Origin: Acanthornis magna
Taxonomy: Eukaryota; Chordata; Aves; Passeriformes; Acanthizidae
NCBI GenBank assembly: GCA_036785705.1
Contig: JAWUZG010000004.1
Coordinates: 11,707,501 to 11,771,500 of the forward strand
Length of the DNA stretch: 64,000 nucleotides
Direction of reading: 5' to 3'
The translations under genes and the position numbers were made by a program. Shown here in pieces: positions 38,880 through 49,720 of this stretch. Every line of letters begins with the position of its first letter. Position 1 is the first letter of the stretch. Below the pieces are notes generated by a model. The model was given only the letters and a program-made list of their open reading frames with translations, ran no database searches and was not told where the DNA came from.

Positions 38880-40385
38880 TAGTCACTCGTCTCTAACATA
38901 TTTATCATTTTAACAATTTTTTCACAGAAAATACTTTTCTTGTGTTTAGATGGAATTTTTTCACATTTACATTGTGTCCATTGTCTCATATCCTTTTGTT
39001 GAGAGACTTGTTAGAAGACTCCATCTTTTTTTGTTTGTTTTTTTAAAATTTTCTTCCATCAGGTGTTTATAGACATTACTAAAATCACCCTGACTCTTGT
39101 ATTCTCCAGGCTGAACAGTCAAGATCTCTCTGCCTCTCCCCATATGACAGAAGCTCCAGTTCTTTAATAATTTTTGTTGCTTTTTACTGGACTTGCTCCT
39201 GTAGTTCTTTTTTATAATGGGAGGCCCAGAACTGGGCAGAGCACTCCAGATGTGGTCTCACCAATGTTGAGCTGAGATGAAGGATCATGTCCCTCAACCT
39301 GCTGGCACTCTTCCTGATGTATTCCCAGAATGTCGTTGACCTTCTTTGCTGCAAGGGTGCATTGACATCATGTGCTCAGCTTGCTGGCCACCAAACCGTA
39401 GAATGTCTTGGAAAAACTATTTCCCATGTGGTCAGGCCCTGGCCTATTCTGGGACACAGGGTTATTCTTTCCCAGGTGAAGATCTTGGTATCTTGGTCTC
39501 CTCCAAGCAGTTACCAGTCTTCAGAGGGAGGGCTCCTTTCCCCCCCACTAAAAGGATCAAGGAGACCTGGTCCCTAATGTCTTTGATCACCCTCTCCAGG
39601 GCCATGTAGTCATGCTCCATACTATCCAGGTTTCCCCTGACAGTTCTATCAGGGCCCACATGAAAGAGCAGCAGGGGATGATTGAGTGACAGACAAACCT
39701 TGGCAGCACCTCCACAGATATATCTGAAGGAGAAATATGGAAAGCAGTAAACTTTCCTAGATGGCAGACCAGGTCAGCAGATGGGGACCTCTGCTGTTCT
39801 CCCCAGGGAGTCTCCCAGTGCTGTCATTCACCATTTTCTCTTGGATCTGCTGCATGGCTCAGGGCCAGCTAGCATGAATGCTTCATTTGCCAACACTGCC
39901 TGCTCCTCATCAGCTCAGAGAGAAATCAATCTACTGCGTAACTGCAAATTTTAGGCTGAAGCAGGACCCTTCCTTCTGGTGTCTGAAGTCACCAGTTTTC
40001 AGTCTTTTCCATCAAAGAAATTTCTACTTTCCAACCTGATGGGCACAGAATCTTCTGCAACAGTAGGCAGTTTGGGTCCTTGAAGCAGCAGGGTCTCAAA
40101 GAAGAACTGGGTGATCTCTTTCTCATCTTCCCTGATTAAATAGTCTGTTGATCTACACCAGGAGCTCCTTCACTAGGCAGCACAACTCCTCAACAGCTGC
40201 AGAGCTCCTGGAGGCAAACAAATTTTCCCTAGCCTCAGAGAGAGACTCCACAGTTTCCTGCAGCTTGAGCCTTGCAGGGCTGCATCCTCCTTCTGAAGAT
40301 TTAACTGGGTCAAGGCCTTGAACATCTCAGGAACAGTTGCTCCACTGGCCACTGGGGATCATGTCTTATGTCACCACTACAGCTG
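38880..40385 (-). mobile_element. CR1 LINE, minus strand, ORF1 joined to ORF2 3' end
   Basis: Read on the minus strand, 40385 to about 39510 matches CR1 ORF1. There is a Leu/Glu-rich probable coiled-coil stretch ('gagctctgcagctgttgagg' region, about 40215-40185), then an 'LVTSDTRRK' linker (about 39985), then an esterase-like part. From about 39505 to 38880 the sequence is the last third of ORF2 ('gcaggttgagggacatgatc', 'tctggagtgctctgcccag', 'ttcagcctggagaatac', 'gagacaatggaca'). The endonuclease, the RT core and the motif C region are absent, so roughly the central 2 kb or more of a full CR1 is deleted. Stops and frameshifts occur throughout. The extreme 3' octamers are not seen. Keeping ORF1 is uncommon because most CR1 copies are heavily 5'-truncated. 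Confidence 0.85.
39462..39690 (-). pseudogene. CR1 ORF1 esterase-like (SGNH/GDSL-type) fragment
   Basis: The minus-strand translation reads LLFHVGPDRTVRGNLDS followed by EHDYMALERVIKDIRDQV. This corresponds to the CR1 ORF1 esterase block usually read as HVGTND followed by a DY-x-L-x-x-x-VK helix. SGNH hydrolases carry a catalytic-site Asn in the G-x-N-D box; here that Asn is replaced (GPDR), so the site is broken. The frame runs on across the internal deletion junction (about 39505-39520) into ORF2-derived sequence out of frame. The link between CR1 ORF1 and esterase domains is established for CR1-like elements; the assignment here is from motif wording, not a search. Confidence 0.7.
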
Positions 40386-40389
40386 AAGA

Positions 40390-41009
40390 TGTGTATGGGG
40401 CTATATTTGGTCTGGCTAAGTTCATTTCCCCACAGCAGCCCTCACAGTGCTGGGCTCAGCACTGGTAGCTGGAAAGGGGTTGGTAACACACCACTGTTTG
40501 GCTCCTGCTGAGGAGGGCTGGCACAGCATCAGCACTGTCTTTCCAATACTCCACCCTCACCAGCAGGCTGGGGGTGGGCAAAATCTTGGGAGGGGACATA
40601 GCCAGGACAGATGACCCGAACCGACCAAAGGACATTCCCTACAACACAACATCTGCTCAGATAAAAACGCTAAGAGAAAGCAGGAGGAAGTGAGGCATTT
40701 GTTAATTATGATGTTTGCCTTCTCAAGCAACCGCTGCATGTGCCAAAGCCCTGCTTCCCAGGAAGTGGCTGGACATCACCTGTTGATGGGAAGTGGAGAA
40801 TAAAATATTCATTGGTTTTTTTCATCCTTTGCTTTCATGTGCACAACCTTTGTTTTTGCTTTAGTAAGCTGCCCATATCTCTATACATAATGATTTTTTG
40901 TTTCCTTGTTTTGTGTTTTCCACCTGTTTCCTTCTCCCGTTCAGCTGAGGAGGGAAGTGATGGCAAAAATATATGCTATCTAGCATCCAGCCAGGGTCAA
41001 CCCATCGCA
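40390..41009 (+). mobile_element. Solo LTR, avian ERVL-type (family A)
   Basis: About 620 bp reading as a bird ERVL LTR on the plus strand. Recognisable blocks are an early 'tggtctggctaagttcattt' block, 'ggtaacacacca', 'caggctgggggtgggcaa', 'gggaggggacatagccagga', 'tgacccgaac', and the terminal 'catccagccagggtcaaccc' ending in CA at 41009. A TATA-like ATAAAA sits at 40661. An AATAAA at 40799-40804 is present, but the site where this LTR type normally has ATTAAA is degraded. The 5' end is uncertain within about 20 bp. GCTG words flank both sides (40382-40385 and 41010-41013) and could be remnants of a target duplication. No internal retroviral coding sequence is present, so it is a recombined solo LTR. 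It touches the ORF1 side of the CR1 at 38880-40385. Confidence 0.82.
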
Positions 41010-42101
41010 GCTGTTCTTAGAAGGCTGTTGTTCTCGTCTTTGTAGCCCTCCACATTAACTGCTGCTCAAATATCTTCATCGGTTGACTGCCTCAGCACAT
41101 TCACAGAAGTGACACCAACAAGCTGAATGGTACAGTGGCTAAACAATTGAAACCTAGAGTCTACATATTTTCAATGGAGGGCTTGGAAAGAAACTTATCT
41201 CTTGAATAATTTTAATAGCCCAAAATATTGATAATATTCCTACAATGAACACCACGTCTTCAGCAGCCTTTTCTTCAAAAGGGTGGTAATACCAAATTAG
41301 ATGTGATCTAACCACAGATGAAAGTGAATGAGTCTTCAAATGGTAAATGAAACAAAAATCCTCCCTATATTTTTCTATTTTTTAAAATATTTCCAGTGTC
41401 TGACGATTATGTTAAACTAAATTGTGTCACTCGTGTCCAGGAGAAAATGGAAACACTTCGTTTTCCATGATTATGTATTTTCCAGATTCTGTGCTAGCAC
41501 AATCTTCCTTTTGTGCAAGAAGCTACAGCAATTTTGTAGCCTATAACTCACGTTTCTGAGCTACATTTAAGGATAGGCAGGCAGCGGACAAAGAATGTAG
41601 TGAGTTTTTCTGTCAATCTATTCACATCCTGTGAATCATATGGATTTATCTGTAAACAGTGTAATTTAATGTAAAAAAAAGAGAAGACCGGGATTGGACT
41701 TTCTGTGGATGTGATGTGACTTAAAATTAGATCAAAGAATAATGTTTACAAAGGCAGTAGGTATACTAAAACCATCCCTGATGTTCTCCCATCTGCTGCA
41801 TTAAGCAGGCTTTCATCCTCCCCAAAGCTGATTATTAAAGGAAGTAGAAATATCCAATATCATGAAGAAGAAATGAAAAGATGTCTGTGTGACTAATTAA
41901 TCTATTTTTAACATATTCCTTATGAACATCCAATGTCTAATACAAAGTTAATATGTACCTGCAGGTGATCTTTTTTTGAGCTCTTTACCTTCATATACTC
42001 CCAAAAGCATCTGACTGAAAAGGCTGAATTAGCACTGTTTTTAATACTGTGGGAAGTACAGTCAAACGCATGAGGAGCCTTTCACCAGATGTGACCTCAC
42101 C

Positions 42102-42119
42102 AAAAAAAAAAAAAAAAAA
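42102..42119 (+). repeat. Poly-A run (18 nt)
   Basis: Eighteen uninterrupted A residues after CCTCACC. No upstream polyadenylation signal is seen. Confidence 0.85.
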
Positions 42120-42356
42120 TCTCTGCTATATTCTACACAGAGTTCTTTAGGCAGAATTTGTGAGTTTGCGGTTACAGAATTTAGTTACTATATTAGAATT
42201 TTCTTTTAAATTTGCCTCTTGCCATAGAGCTCTGCTCCAAGATGCTCACATTAAAATGATAATTTGAGGCACACGGAGCAAAATCTAAAATCCTGGTGCA
42301 AACAAGAAACACAGTAGACAGAATGTCTGTGTATCTGCCAGAGCATGCTGTTTCTC

Positions 42357-42371
42357 AAAAAAAAAAAAAAA
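42357..42371 (+). repeat. Poly-A run (15 nt)
   Basis: Fifteen uninterrupted A residues after GTTTCTC. Confidence 0.85.
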
Positions 42372-42675
42372 GGTTCATCAAAGAAGCATGGGCAATATAA
42401 TGTAGGCAAATGTATTACTGGATATGAAAACTCGCTCTGAGAAATGAAGCTATGGAAAGTTCACAACATTGAATGAACTCGGTATTCACCATATTAATTT
42501 AACAAGGGTACAGTGCTGACTTTTTCTCATGTAATTCAATAAAATATTACAATTCCAAAATATATCTGATATGTTGCACAATTCCAGCAGCTTTTGGAGG
42601 TACACACCGCAACTTTAAAAAATCAACCTGTCAGGTAAGTCCAGCACACTGCATCTTCAAAAGTCAATACCTGAA

Positions 42676-42943
42676 GTAATAAGGGTGAGAGAAAGTTGCC
42701 TCAACTTGCACCAGGGGTGGTTTAGATTGGATATTGGGTAAAATTTTTGACACCAAAAAGATTGTCAAGTATTGGAACAGGGTGTCCAGGGATGTGGTTG
42801 AGCCACAACCCTGGAGATATGTAGAAGGTGTGTAGATGTGGCACTTTGGGACAGGTTTAAGTGCTTGACTTGGAAGTGTTCAGTTTGCAGTTGGACTTGA
42901 TATTAAAGGATTTTTCCAACCAAAATGATTCTGTTTTTCTATG
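42676..42943 (+). mobile_element. CR1 LINE 3'-end fragment, plus strand
   Basis: The last about 270 bp of a CR1. Blocks in order: 'acttgcaccaggggtggttt', 'attggaacagggtgtccagg', 'gtagatgtggcac', 'gcagttggacttgatatt', and a terminus at TGATTCTG followed by TTTTCTATG-like octamer remnants. The tail of ORF2 is present but broken. The 3' end is preserved and the 5' end truncated, the usual CR1 insertion product. Confidence 0.92.
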
Positions 42944-43477
42944 AGCAGTGTGATTTTCCCTCCAAAAGGCAGGGTATAAAACGTGTCACGCTTGCCCAGC
43001 TGCACCATCAACTCTCAGTCACTACCGGATGTGTTCAGCCTGTTAGGCATCCTGTGATGCTGTCAGCAAACTGGCCCAGCATAAGCCAGGAGAGCTGGCA
43101 GAAATCTTGGTTGTTTCAGTGTGGGGCCATGTATGTGTGGATAAGACATTTGTGGACACCAGCTGGTGCAGCCACATGGCCCTTCGCTTTTCTACGTGGA
43201 TTTTTCAGCTCAGTGAAGATTAGCTCAAGGATCTCTGTGCTCCATAGGCACATCAGTGTCAATGACTTTTTTCCACTTTATCCTCACTGTATTTCACTAG
43301 AGAAAAAACCCACATCTGCTCTGTGTCTTATGCAAGTTCCCATGCTTACTATTATTCCATGCATTTGACACAGGATTCACATGTTCACATTGCACCTTTT
43401 GGCAGCCTGCTATTTCAATCATTGCACATATTGTAACCTAAAAATATTTCAATCCTTTAAAAAATTTCTTAAGGATG
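42944..43477. other. Noncoding spacer between CR1 tail and LTR
   Basis: A 147-codon plus-strand frame (42925-43368) begins inside the CR1 tail and has no recognisable domain. It contains slightly more GC than the surroundings. The last five bases, GGATG, are the likely left target-site copy of the next LTR. Confidence 0.5.
43473..43477 (+). repeat. Left target-site duplication of LTR (GGATG)
   Basis: Pairs with GGATA at 44425-44429, 4 of 5 bases identical. It directly precedes the TG that starts the LTR. Confidence 0.7.
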
Positions 43478-44424
43478 TGTATTGGATTTATGTGGCAAGA
43501 TTTTGATGGGGTGCAGTAGAGACTGCAGGGGTGGTTTCTGTGCAAAGAGGCCAAGGAATGCCCCTGCACTGGACCGGGACAGTTCCAGCTGGTTCCAAGA
43601 TGGACCCAGTGCTGGCCAAAGCTGTGTCAATCAGGGACGACTCTGCAGACACCAAGGTCAGTGAAGGAGGGGGAGGAGCTGCTCCAGGCACTGGACTAGA
43701 TTGCCCTGCAGCCCATGGAGGGAAGACCTTGATGAGGCAGGCTGTCCTCTTGCAGCCCATGGAGGAGGACAACAAAGCAGATAAACACCTACAGCTTAGG
43801 GAGACTCCCACTGTGGAGCAGGTGAACATGCCCTGAAAGAAGCTGTGTGCCATGGAGAGCACTGAAGCAGGATTCTTACAGCACCTGTGGACCTGTGAGA
43901 GTAGCCCATGTTGGAGTAGGTTTTCTGGCAGAGCTTGTGACCCTGTGAGGAACCCACACTGGAGCAGACTGTTCCTGAAGGACTGCACCCCATGAAAAAA
44001 TGCAGCCTGTGGGAGGGAGACCCCACACTGGAGCAGAGGAAGAGTGTGAGTAGCAATGAGTTGCCGAGATGAGCTATTATGAACTGACTGCAACTCCTAT
44101 TCCCCATTCCTCTACATTGCCTGGGCGAGGGAGAAAACAACAGAGTCATGAATGAAAAAGTAAAGCTATGCTTGGGAAGAAACAGGGCCGATCTAGTTTT
44201 AGTTCTGTCTTTGTTTCTAGCCTATTCTATTTTTTTAGCTGGCAAAAAATTATTCTTCCCCAAGACAAGGTTGTTATGCCTCTGAAAGTAACTGGTGAGT
44301 GATCTCCCTGTCCTTATCTTGATTCACCAATTTTTTCACCTTATTCTTTCCCGAGTCACACTGAGGAGGTGGAATGAGAGTGGCACACGGGTGTTTGGCA
44401 GCCAGACAGGGTTAGTCTACCACA
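43478..44424 (+). mobile_element. Solo LTR, avian ERVL-type (family B), promoter block missing
   Basis: A 947-bp LTR from TGTATTGG to CTACCACA. It is recognised by the repeated 'ctgcagcccatggagg / ccacactggagcag' modules (43710-44040), the 'gatgagctattatgaactga' block, and the distal 'ggtgagtgatctccctgtcc' block. Flanking GGATG (43473-43477) and GGATA (44425-44429) form a 5-bp target duplication with one mismatch, the length expected for ERVL. Compared with the related LTR at 60331-61468, about 107 bp corresponding to 60508-60614, including the TATA-like box and transcription-start region, are absent at about 43639. The polyadenylation region is degraded (CAAAAAATT near 44245). No internal viral sequence; inactive solo LTR. 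Confidence 0.88.
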
Positions 44425-44429
44425 GGATA
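44425..44429 (+). repeat. Right target-site duplication of LTR (GGATA)
   Basis: It directly follows the CA that ends the LTR and matches the left copy except in its last base. Confidence 0.7.
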
Positions 44430-47400
44430 ACATGAGTGTGCCTCACAAAAAGGCTAATTTAAAATTAAATACTGATAATACAGAAAGATTAATAATTAAG
44501 CTATAGTCCTCTGCATCATTGTTAGAAAATTATGTATAGAGGAGGAACTTTGTTGTGAAAATTACCTCTGATTCTCATAAGTCTTTAAGTCTTCCGACAA
44601 AATAAATTGTGTGTAACGAGTTGCCGTGTATGTAACATTACTTAAGCATTTCACTAATTCCTAAGAAATCAAGGGAGGGGAATATCAAGAGTAATTATGT
44701 AGTTCTTAGTTCACAGTGCCATTAACAGATTAACAAATTTTTGTACAGCTGAGTAAATAAAATTCCCATTGCATGGATTTGTTTAAACTTAGTACTTTCA
44801 TATGTATTAATACCATTAGGCTCTAGCACATATAATTGCACTCATAAACCAGAATTGCCACAGATGATATAAGATTTGTTGTTTCTGCTGTGGAACAAGC
44901 AGGCTCAGGCTGATACAAGCAATCACCACAGACTGATTAGTGCGTGGTGTTCCAGCCCCACTATTGCTTGCTGTGGGATAATATTTTATTATAAAGATGA
45001 ATTATATTCAGAAAGTACAGGGATAATATGCTGAGGACCATGTCTATTGATACTCATTTAGCAACATGCCTTTGCTGATGCTTATATCCTTGCCAGTTTA
45101 TCCATTACAGGAAGGAATATAAAAGCAGGTCATTATAAAAATCTTGGAGGCTTTTCCAAGACTGTCAGAAAACATTGTTCAGAAACAATAAATACAAGTT
45201 GAAAAAAAAAATGCCTCATTTGCAGAACAGCCACAGTGCTTCATTCAGTGTGGCACAGTGCAGCACTCTACTGACAATTTAGCAGCAGTTTTGTGCTGAG
45301 TTCCAATCAGCCTCTGTGGCTCACAGCTTTCATTTTAGTTGCAGTCTAGGCAACTAGCTTAAGCATCAGTATCAGGAACTCAGTGACAAAGCATCAACTT
45401 ACTAGATTTTCTGTAATAAGAGGGGAGGGATGGGTGACTTTTAATGCCACCAGGCTTTTTTGCCTTAGTTTAAAGAACTATCATGCAGAGAAGGTCCTGC
45501 TTCTGCAGTCATGTGCTCTGCATCGGGCCTTGACTTTCCTAGAGAATTTAAGGTCCTTGAAGGGAATTTCACCAGTCTGTGCAATGTAAGTGTGTAATGC
45601 ACCTTGGTTTTTTATCCCTATGAATAAATTCTGGTTTCATAATGCCATGTATTTATTTCAGCTAGATTGGTTCTTGGGGAACTGCATGACAAGGAAACAT
45701 CTTGTACTGATAGCCTTGAGTTCTTCCCACAAGAATTACTTCAGTGTATAAACTATTAATGTATATAAAGAACTTGTGATCTTGTTATACAGAATATTGA
45801 TCAAAAGAAATATTTAAAGTTGGCTGCTTATTTATTGGATAACATTTTTTTCAACTTACATACTATGAGCTTGATATTGGTGGACTTTGTGACTTGTTTC
45901 AAAAGCCAGTAATCTAACAATGTAGAATAAAGTATTCTAGACATATGTCTAACAAATAGCACTGAATTTAATCAGAGGATTGTGAAGTTAAAGGCATCAG
46001 CTTCGTAGGAGACCCTTTTCCAGTATCAGATCACTTGTTTCATTGTAAAGGTAGCTGAGTGAAATTTCTGCAAATATTCTTTGGTTTTAAATACTATTGG
46101 AAAGGCAATCTGAGGTATTTTATGGCACCTCTAATTCATTGACATGATAACATTTTTATAAGCATTTGCTTCTGTTTACATAAAATTACACAGTTATTAA
46201 ATGCTGGATTTAAATGCCAGTGGATTTTGGTGAGATGACTCAATGGTTCCCGAGTTTTTTAACAGAACTCCCATGTTAACTTGCCAAGATTTACATTCCC
46301 ACTAAGCCAACAGACAATATACAGTGATAACCTAACCTCACTGGCAAACTAGAAGGAAATCCATTTCAACAGAGATAGAAAAGGAGATGAAAAATACTCA
46401 AAGAGAACAGAAAAAAAATCACAAAAACAGACTGAGTGTTCAACAGACTTATTGTTGACTTTCTTTGTAGTGGATCAATGCCAAAAAGAAACTTAGACTT
46501 ACAGAAACAAAAACAAGAAGTGACTTCAGCCAGGAACATCAGAAATTGATGGTGTCAGGCTGCTTTCTGCAATACAATTCTGAACAATTTTTCTCCTCCT
46601 TTTGTCACTGACCTTCAGCTCTCATATGGCCTTTTTTTGTAATTTTCACTTGAGCCACTTTACAGATGTTATCAGGCTTATCTCCTTACTTCTTCTCCTT
46701 AATTCCTTTATCAAAAGCACCACCATCGCACAATAATTCCCTCTCCAGAAGAATTTGTATTGGCTATTTGATTTTCTTATAGGCAATAGAAACCAAGCAA
46801 CCATATCCACATACACTCAGAGGGGACAGAGAGGGAAAATTAGGGTGCTACCACAACTCTTAACAAACTACCAATATACTTGCTCAGTTGAATAATATAT
46901 CCCTTTCTCTGACTTAATGTTTATTTTGTCTATTCAATTTGGCTTTATAGTATCACCTTTATTTCTACGTACCTTACATTGAAAAAGGGAAGGAGGAGGT
47001 GAAGAATAATTCATGACAGTAGGTTGAATTGAAATATAACGATAGTGATAATGAAAAATATAGAGCAAATATTCTAAGATGATTAAAAGTAAGTGTAAAT
47101 GGATATGACAGAAGCCCTAGTCTTGTGTAATATGAACACTTCAAAGGAAGTGATTTCAGGCAGGAAAGCAATATTGGTATTGTAGTCAATAAAAATTTAA
47201 AAAAAGAAAACAGGAATTAAAAAAATAGAATCAGTTTGTCCAGTTATTACCTTCCATGAAGTGTGTATTTTAAATGCAAACACAACTGATGAAAAAAGGA
47301 AGTGGATTAATACTCTAAAGTAAGATTATTCTTTCCTCCTGCATAAGAATTCTTTACTCAGAAATGCTGGAAAAGAGTAACAGAAGTCATAAGATAGGGC

Positions 47401-47973
47401 AGAGTTTTAAGAAAATATGGATCAAGAAAAATGTTTGCAGAATGATGTTGATTTTTTAAACATTCCGTAGGATTTTCATGATGGAAATGTCATAAAAGAA
47501 ATGTTTACCTCAAAAACTGACTCTGTGTTATAAACTGATGTAATTTTGAACATTGACATTGATAGTCATGTTTAAAATATCAAGAATGGCATCAACATAA
47601 TAAAATCATTGATGATTCACTGTAGTATGATTCTGCCTAGCAATCATTTTTTCTTTTGACCTTAATCCAGAGCTCAGATAAAGGAAATAAATAAAGAAAT
47701 GAATAAATACAAACTCAACTGCAACCAACAGATAAGAGTATTTAAATTCTGATTGGTGGTTTCTTCAATGGATTTAGGGAAAGACAGGACAGAAATACTT
47801 AACAGTCAGCGCTCTAAGTGGAGTGGGATATGTCACTACATTTCACTTATCTGTTTTCCAAAATTATCATAACAAAGCTTCTCAAATCAAAAGACTAAAA
47901 TGCTTGCAAGAACTCAGAAAGATTCACCATCCTGAACACATACAATTTCTTAGCTGAGAGTAATGACTACCAC
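44430..47973. other. Noncoding sequence without recognisable genes or repeats
   Basis: About 3.5 kb of AT-rich, CpG-poor sequence. Minor A/T-rich simple patches only, for example about 47685-47710 (AAATAAATAAAG words). No frame exceeds about 71 codons. Confidence 0.55.
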
Positions 47974-48096
47974 AGAGTCTTTGAAGCTGGGAGGAACCTG
48001 TGGACATTGTTTGATCCAAGCCACCTGCTCAAAGCAAAGTCAGCTGCAACAGATTGCTCAAGGCCATGCACAGTTGGGCTTTGAATGTCACCAAGG
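47974..48096 (-). mobile_element. CR1 LINE 3'-end fragment, minus strand
   Basis: The plus strand shows the antisense CR1 tail: 'ctgggaggaacctgtggaca', 'ccacctgctcaaagcaaagt', 'gggctttgaatgtcaccaag'. These are the blocks that lie just 5' of the CR1 terminus. About 120 bp are recognisable, both ends are worn, and the terminal octamers were not found. Confidence 0.75.
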
Positions 48097-48369
48097 GCTC
48101 TTTCTCTTCTTGTAACATCAAAATAGGGCTACCTTGAGTACCCATTTGGGAAAAACAAAGAGAATTCATTTGTTTACCTGAATTAGCTTGACTAGAGCAA
48201 GTTTGGAAATCAGGACAGACAAATGAAGGTGTAGCGGAACGCATGCCAGCATAGTTTTCATGGATAATGAGTATGTGCAGTCCAAGGCAGAGCTTTACCT
48301 CCTGCTCAGAGGCTGGTGCTGCCCCACCTTCACACTGCTGCTACCCTAACCTGCCTGAGGAGTAACACA

Positions 48370-49720
48370 AGCCATTTGACAAAGCCAGAGAGGCACATCT
48401 TTGCAAAGAGGTTTGCTACTTCAGTGAAGTGGGCTTTAAACGAGGCTGGTAGGGAACACAGAAAATGCCTGAAGAGAAGCAGAGGCCTGAGGGGAAATGA
48501 AGAGGCACCCGGAGGAATTCACATGGATGGAGGCACTCTCTTTACTGCTATGGAAGCTGTGTGATGAGAGACTTACAGGCGTCTGCACAGTGCATGGGAA
48601 CAAGCTGGAGAAATCAGATTGCCTATGAGCAGTTCCAGAGCTGTGGTCTCATTAGGATCACAGATATGTAATGGGGTATGACTCATGAATGGAGTGCTAC
48701 AACAGATGGATACAGGCCCTTCAGCATGGATGGGGGAGGAATGCAAGCAAGAGGGTTTGAATTTAGTGCAGTGGAGCAGTAAACATGCATGGAACTTTAC
48801 CTTGGAGCAAAGAGCAAGCTGGTCAAGGACAGACCGACATGGGTGTTGTCATAGCGAGCATCTGCCACAGACCACCTGATCAACAAGCCTTCTAAATCAT
48901 CACAAAGCCTTCTTCTAAAAGGTAAAAGTGAGATGGATAGCAGAACTACAGATCTGGACTTCAAACATGTCAGGTTTTAGCTTCTTCTGGAATCTGATTG
49001 GTGGAGGCATGTGGAAAACACTGCCCTATATAGCCAGGAAAGCTAATTTGTCTTCACAGACAACAATCCTTTCCAAAGTGCAGACAGTCTAGTAATCATG
49101 GGAGATGGCCAGCAGAGATGAACAGGGAAAATGACTGAGCTTAAACGCAAAAATGAAACACACAGAAGGTAAAAGTGGGAACCAGCAACCTGGGAGAACT
49201 ACACAGATATTGCTCAAGCATATAGGTTTGAAAGGAAAGCCATAAGCTGAAAATAGAGTTGGAAATAGAAAAGAATGCAAAATGCAACAAGAGAGGTTTT
49301 GGTAAACAGACGTGCAGCAAAAGGAAGACAGAGAAAAATGTAATCTCACTTTTCCATCGGCAAGCGATTTAATGATAAATGATGCAGAAAAGACTTAAAG
49401 CCACTTCTGTCTTAGTTTTAGTGACAAGGTCTGCTCTGAGGCTCACCAGGTCCCTAAACCTGGCAGCAGTCTATGGGAATTAAATCATTACCCACAGCAG
49501 AGGAAAACTGAGTTAGAAATCACCAAAGTAATTTTGACACACAAAAGTCAGTGTGATGACATGGGAGCATCTGAATATACTGAGGGAGCTAAACAGTATC
49601 ATTACAGGATTATTCTTTATATTCAAAGGCCCATTATTATTGAGAAATGTTCCTGATGACTGAAAAAAAGGGCAAAAATAAAAAGCCATACACACCCTAA
49701 AAAAAATAAGGCAGGAAAGT
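48370..49720 (+). mobile_element. Old CR1-like LINE, ORF2 endonuclease to pre-RT region
   Basis: A diverged plus-strand copy with many small deletions. From about 48580 the start of the ORF2 endonuclease is recognisable ('gtgcatgggaacaagctgg', 'gtggtctcattaggatcaca', 'gaatggagtgctacaacaga', 'gccacagaccacctgatcaa' at about 48861-48880). It continues with 'gtaatcatgggaga' (about 49092), the 'gggagaactacacagatatt' linker, 'aacaagagaggttttggtaa', then 'atgctgcagaa'-like and 'gatgactgaaaaaaagggca' blocks leading toward the RT (about 49655-49675). The part at 48370-48570 is a weaker match. It is followed neither by the RT nor by a 3' end, so it is truncated on both sides. Stops are frequent. Heavily decayed, hence older than the copy at 27515. 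Confidence 0.78.

Larger units (their letters stand above)
41010..42675. other. Noncoding sequence with two poly-A runs
   Basis: About 1.7 kb without a recognisable gene or transposon. A18 at 42102-42119 and A15 at 42357-42371 are the only clear structures. The first 80 bp after the LTR may be remaining CR1 5' sequence, but this could not be confirmed by eye. Confidence 0.5.

Noticed and set aside
42925..43368. 147-codon plus-strand open frame
   Set aside because: It begins inside a CR1 tail and continues into unique sequence with no recognisable domain or start context.
43488..44093. 201-codon minus-strand open frame
   Set aside because: It lies wholly inside the ERVL-type LTR, on the opposite strand to the LTR's own orientation. 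The repeated modules of the LTR produce long frames by composition.
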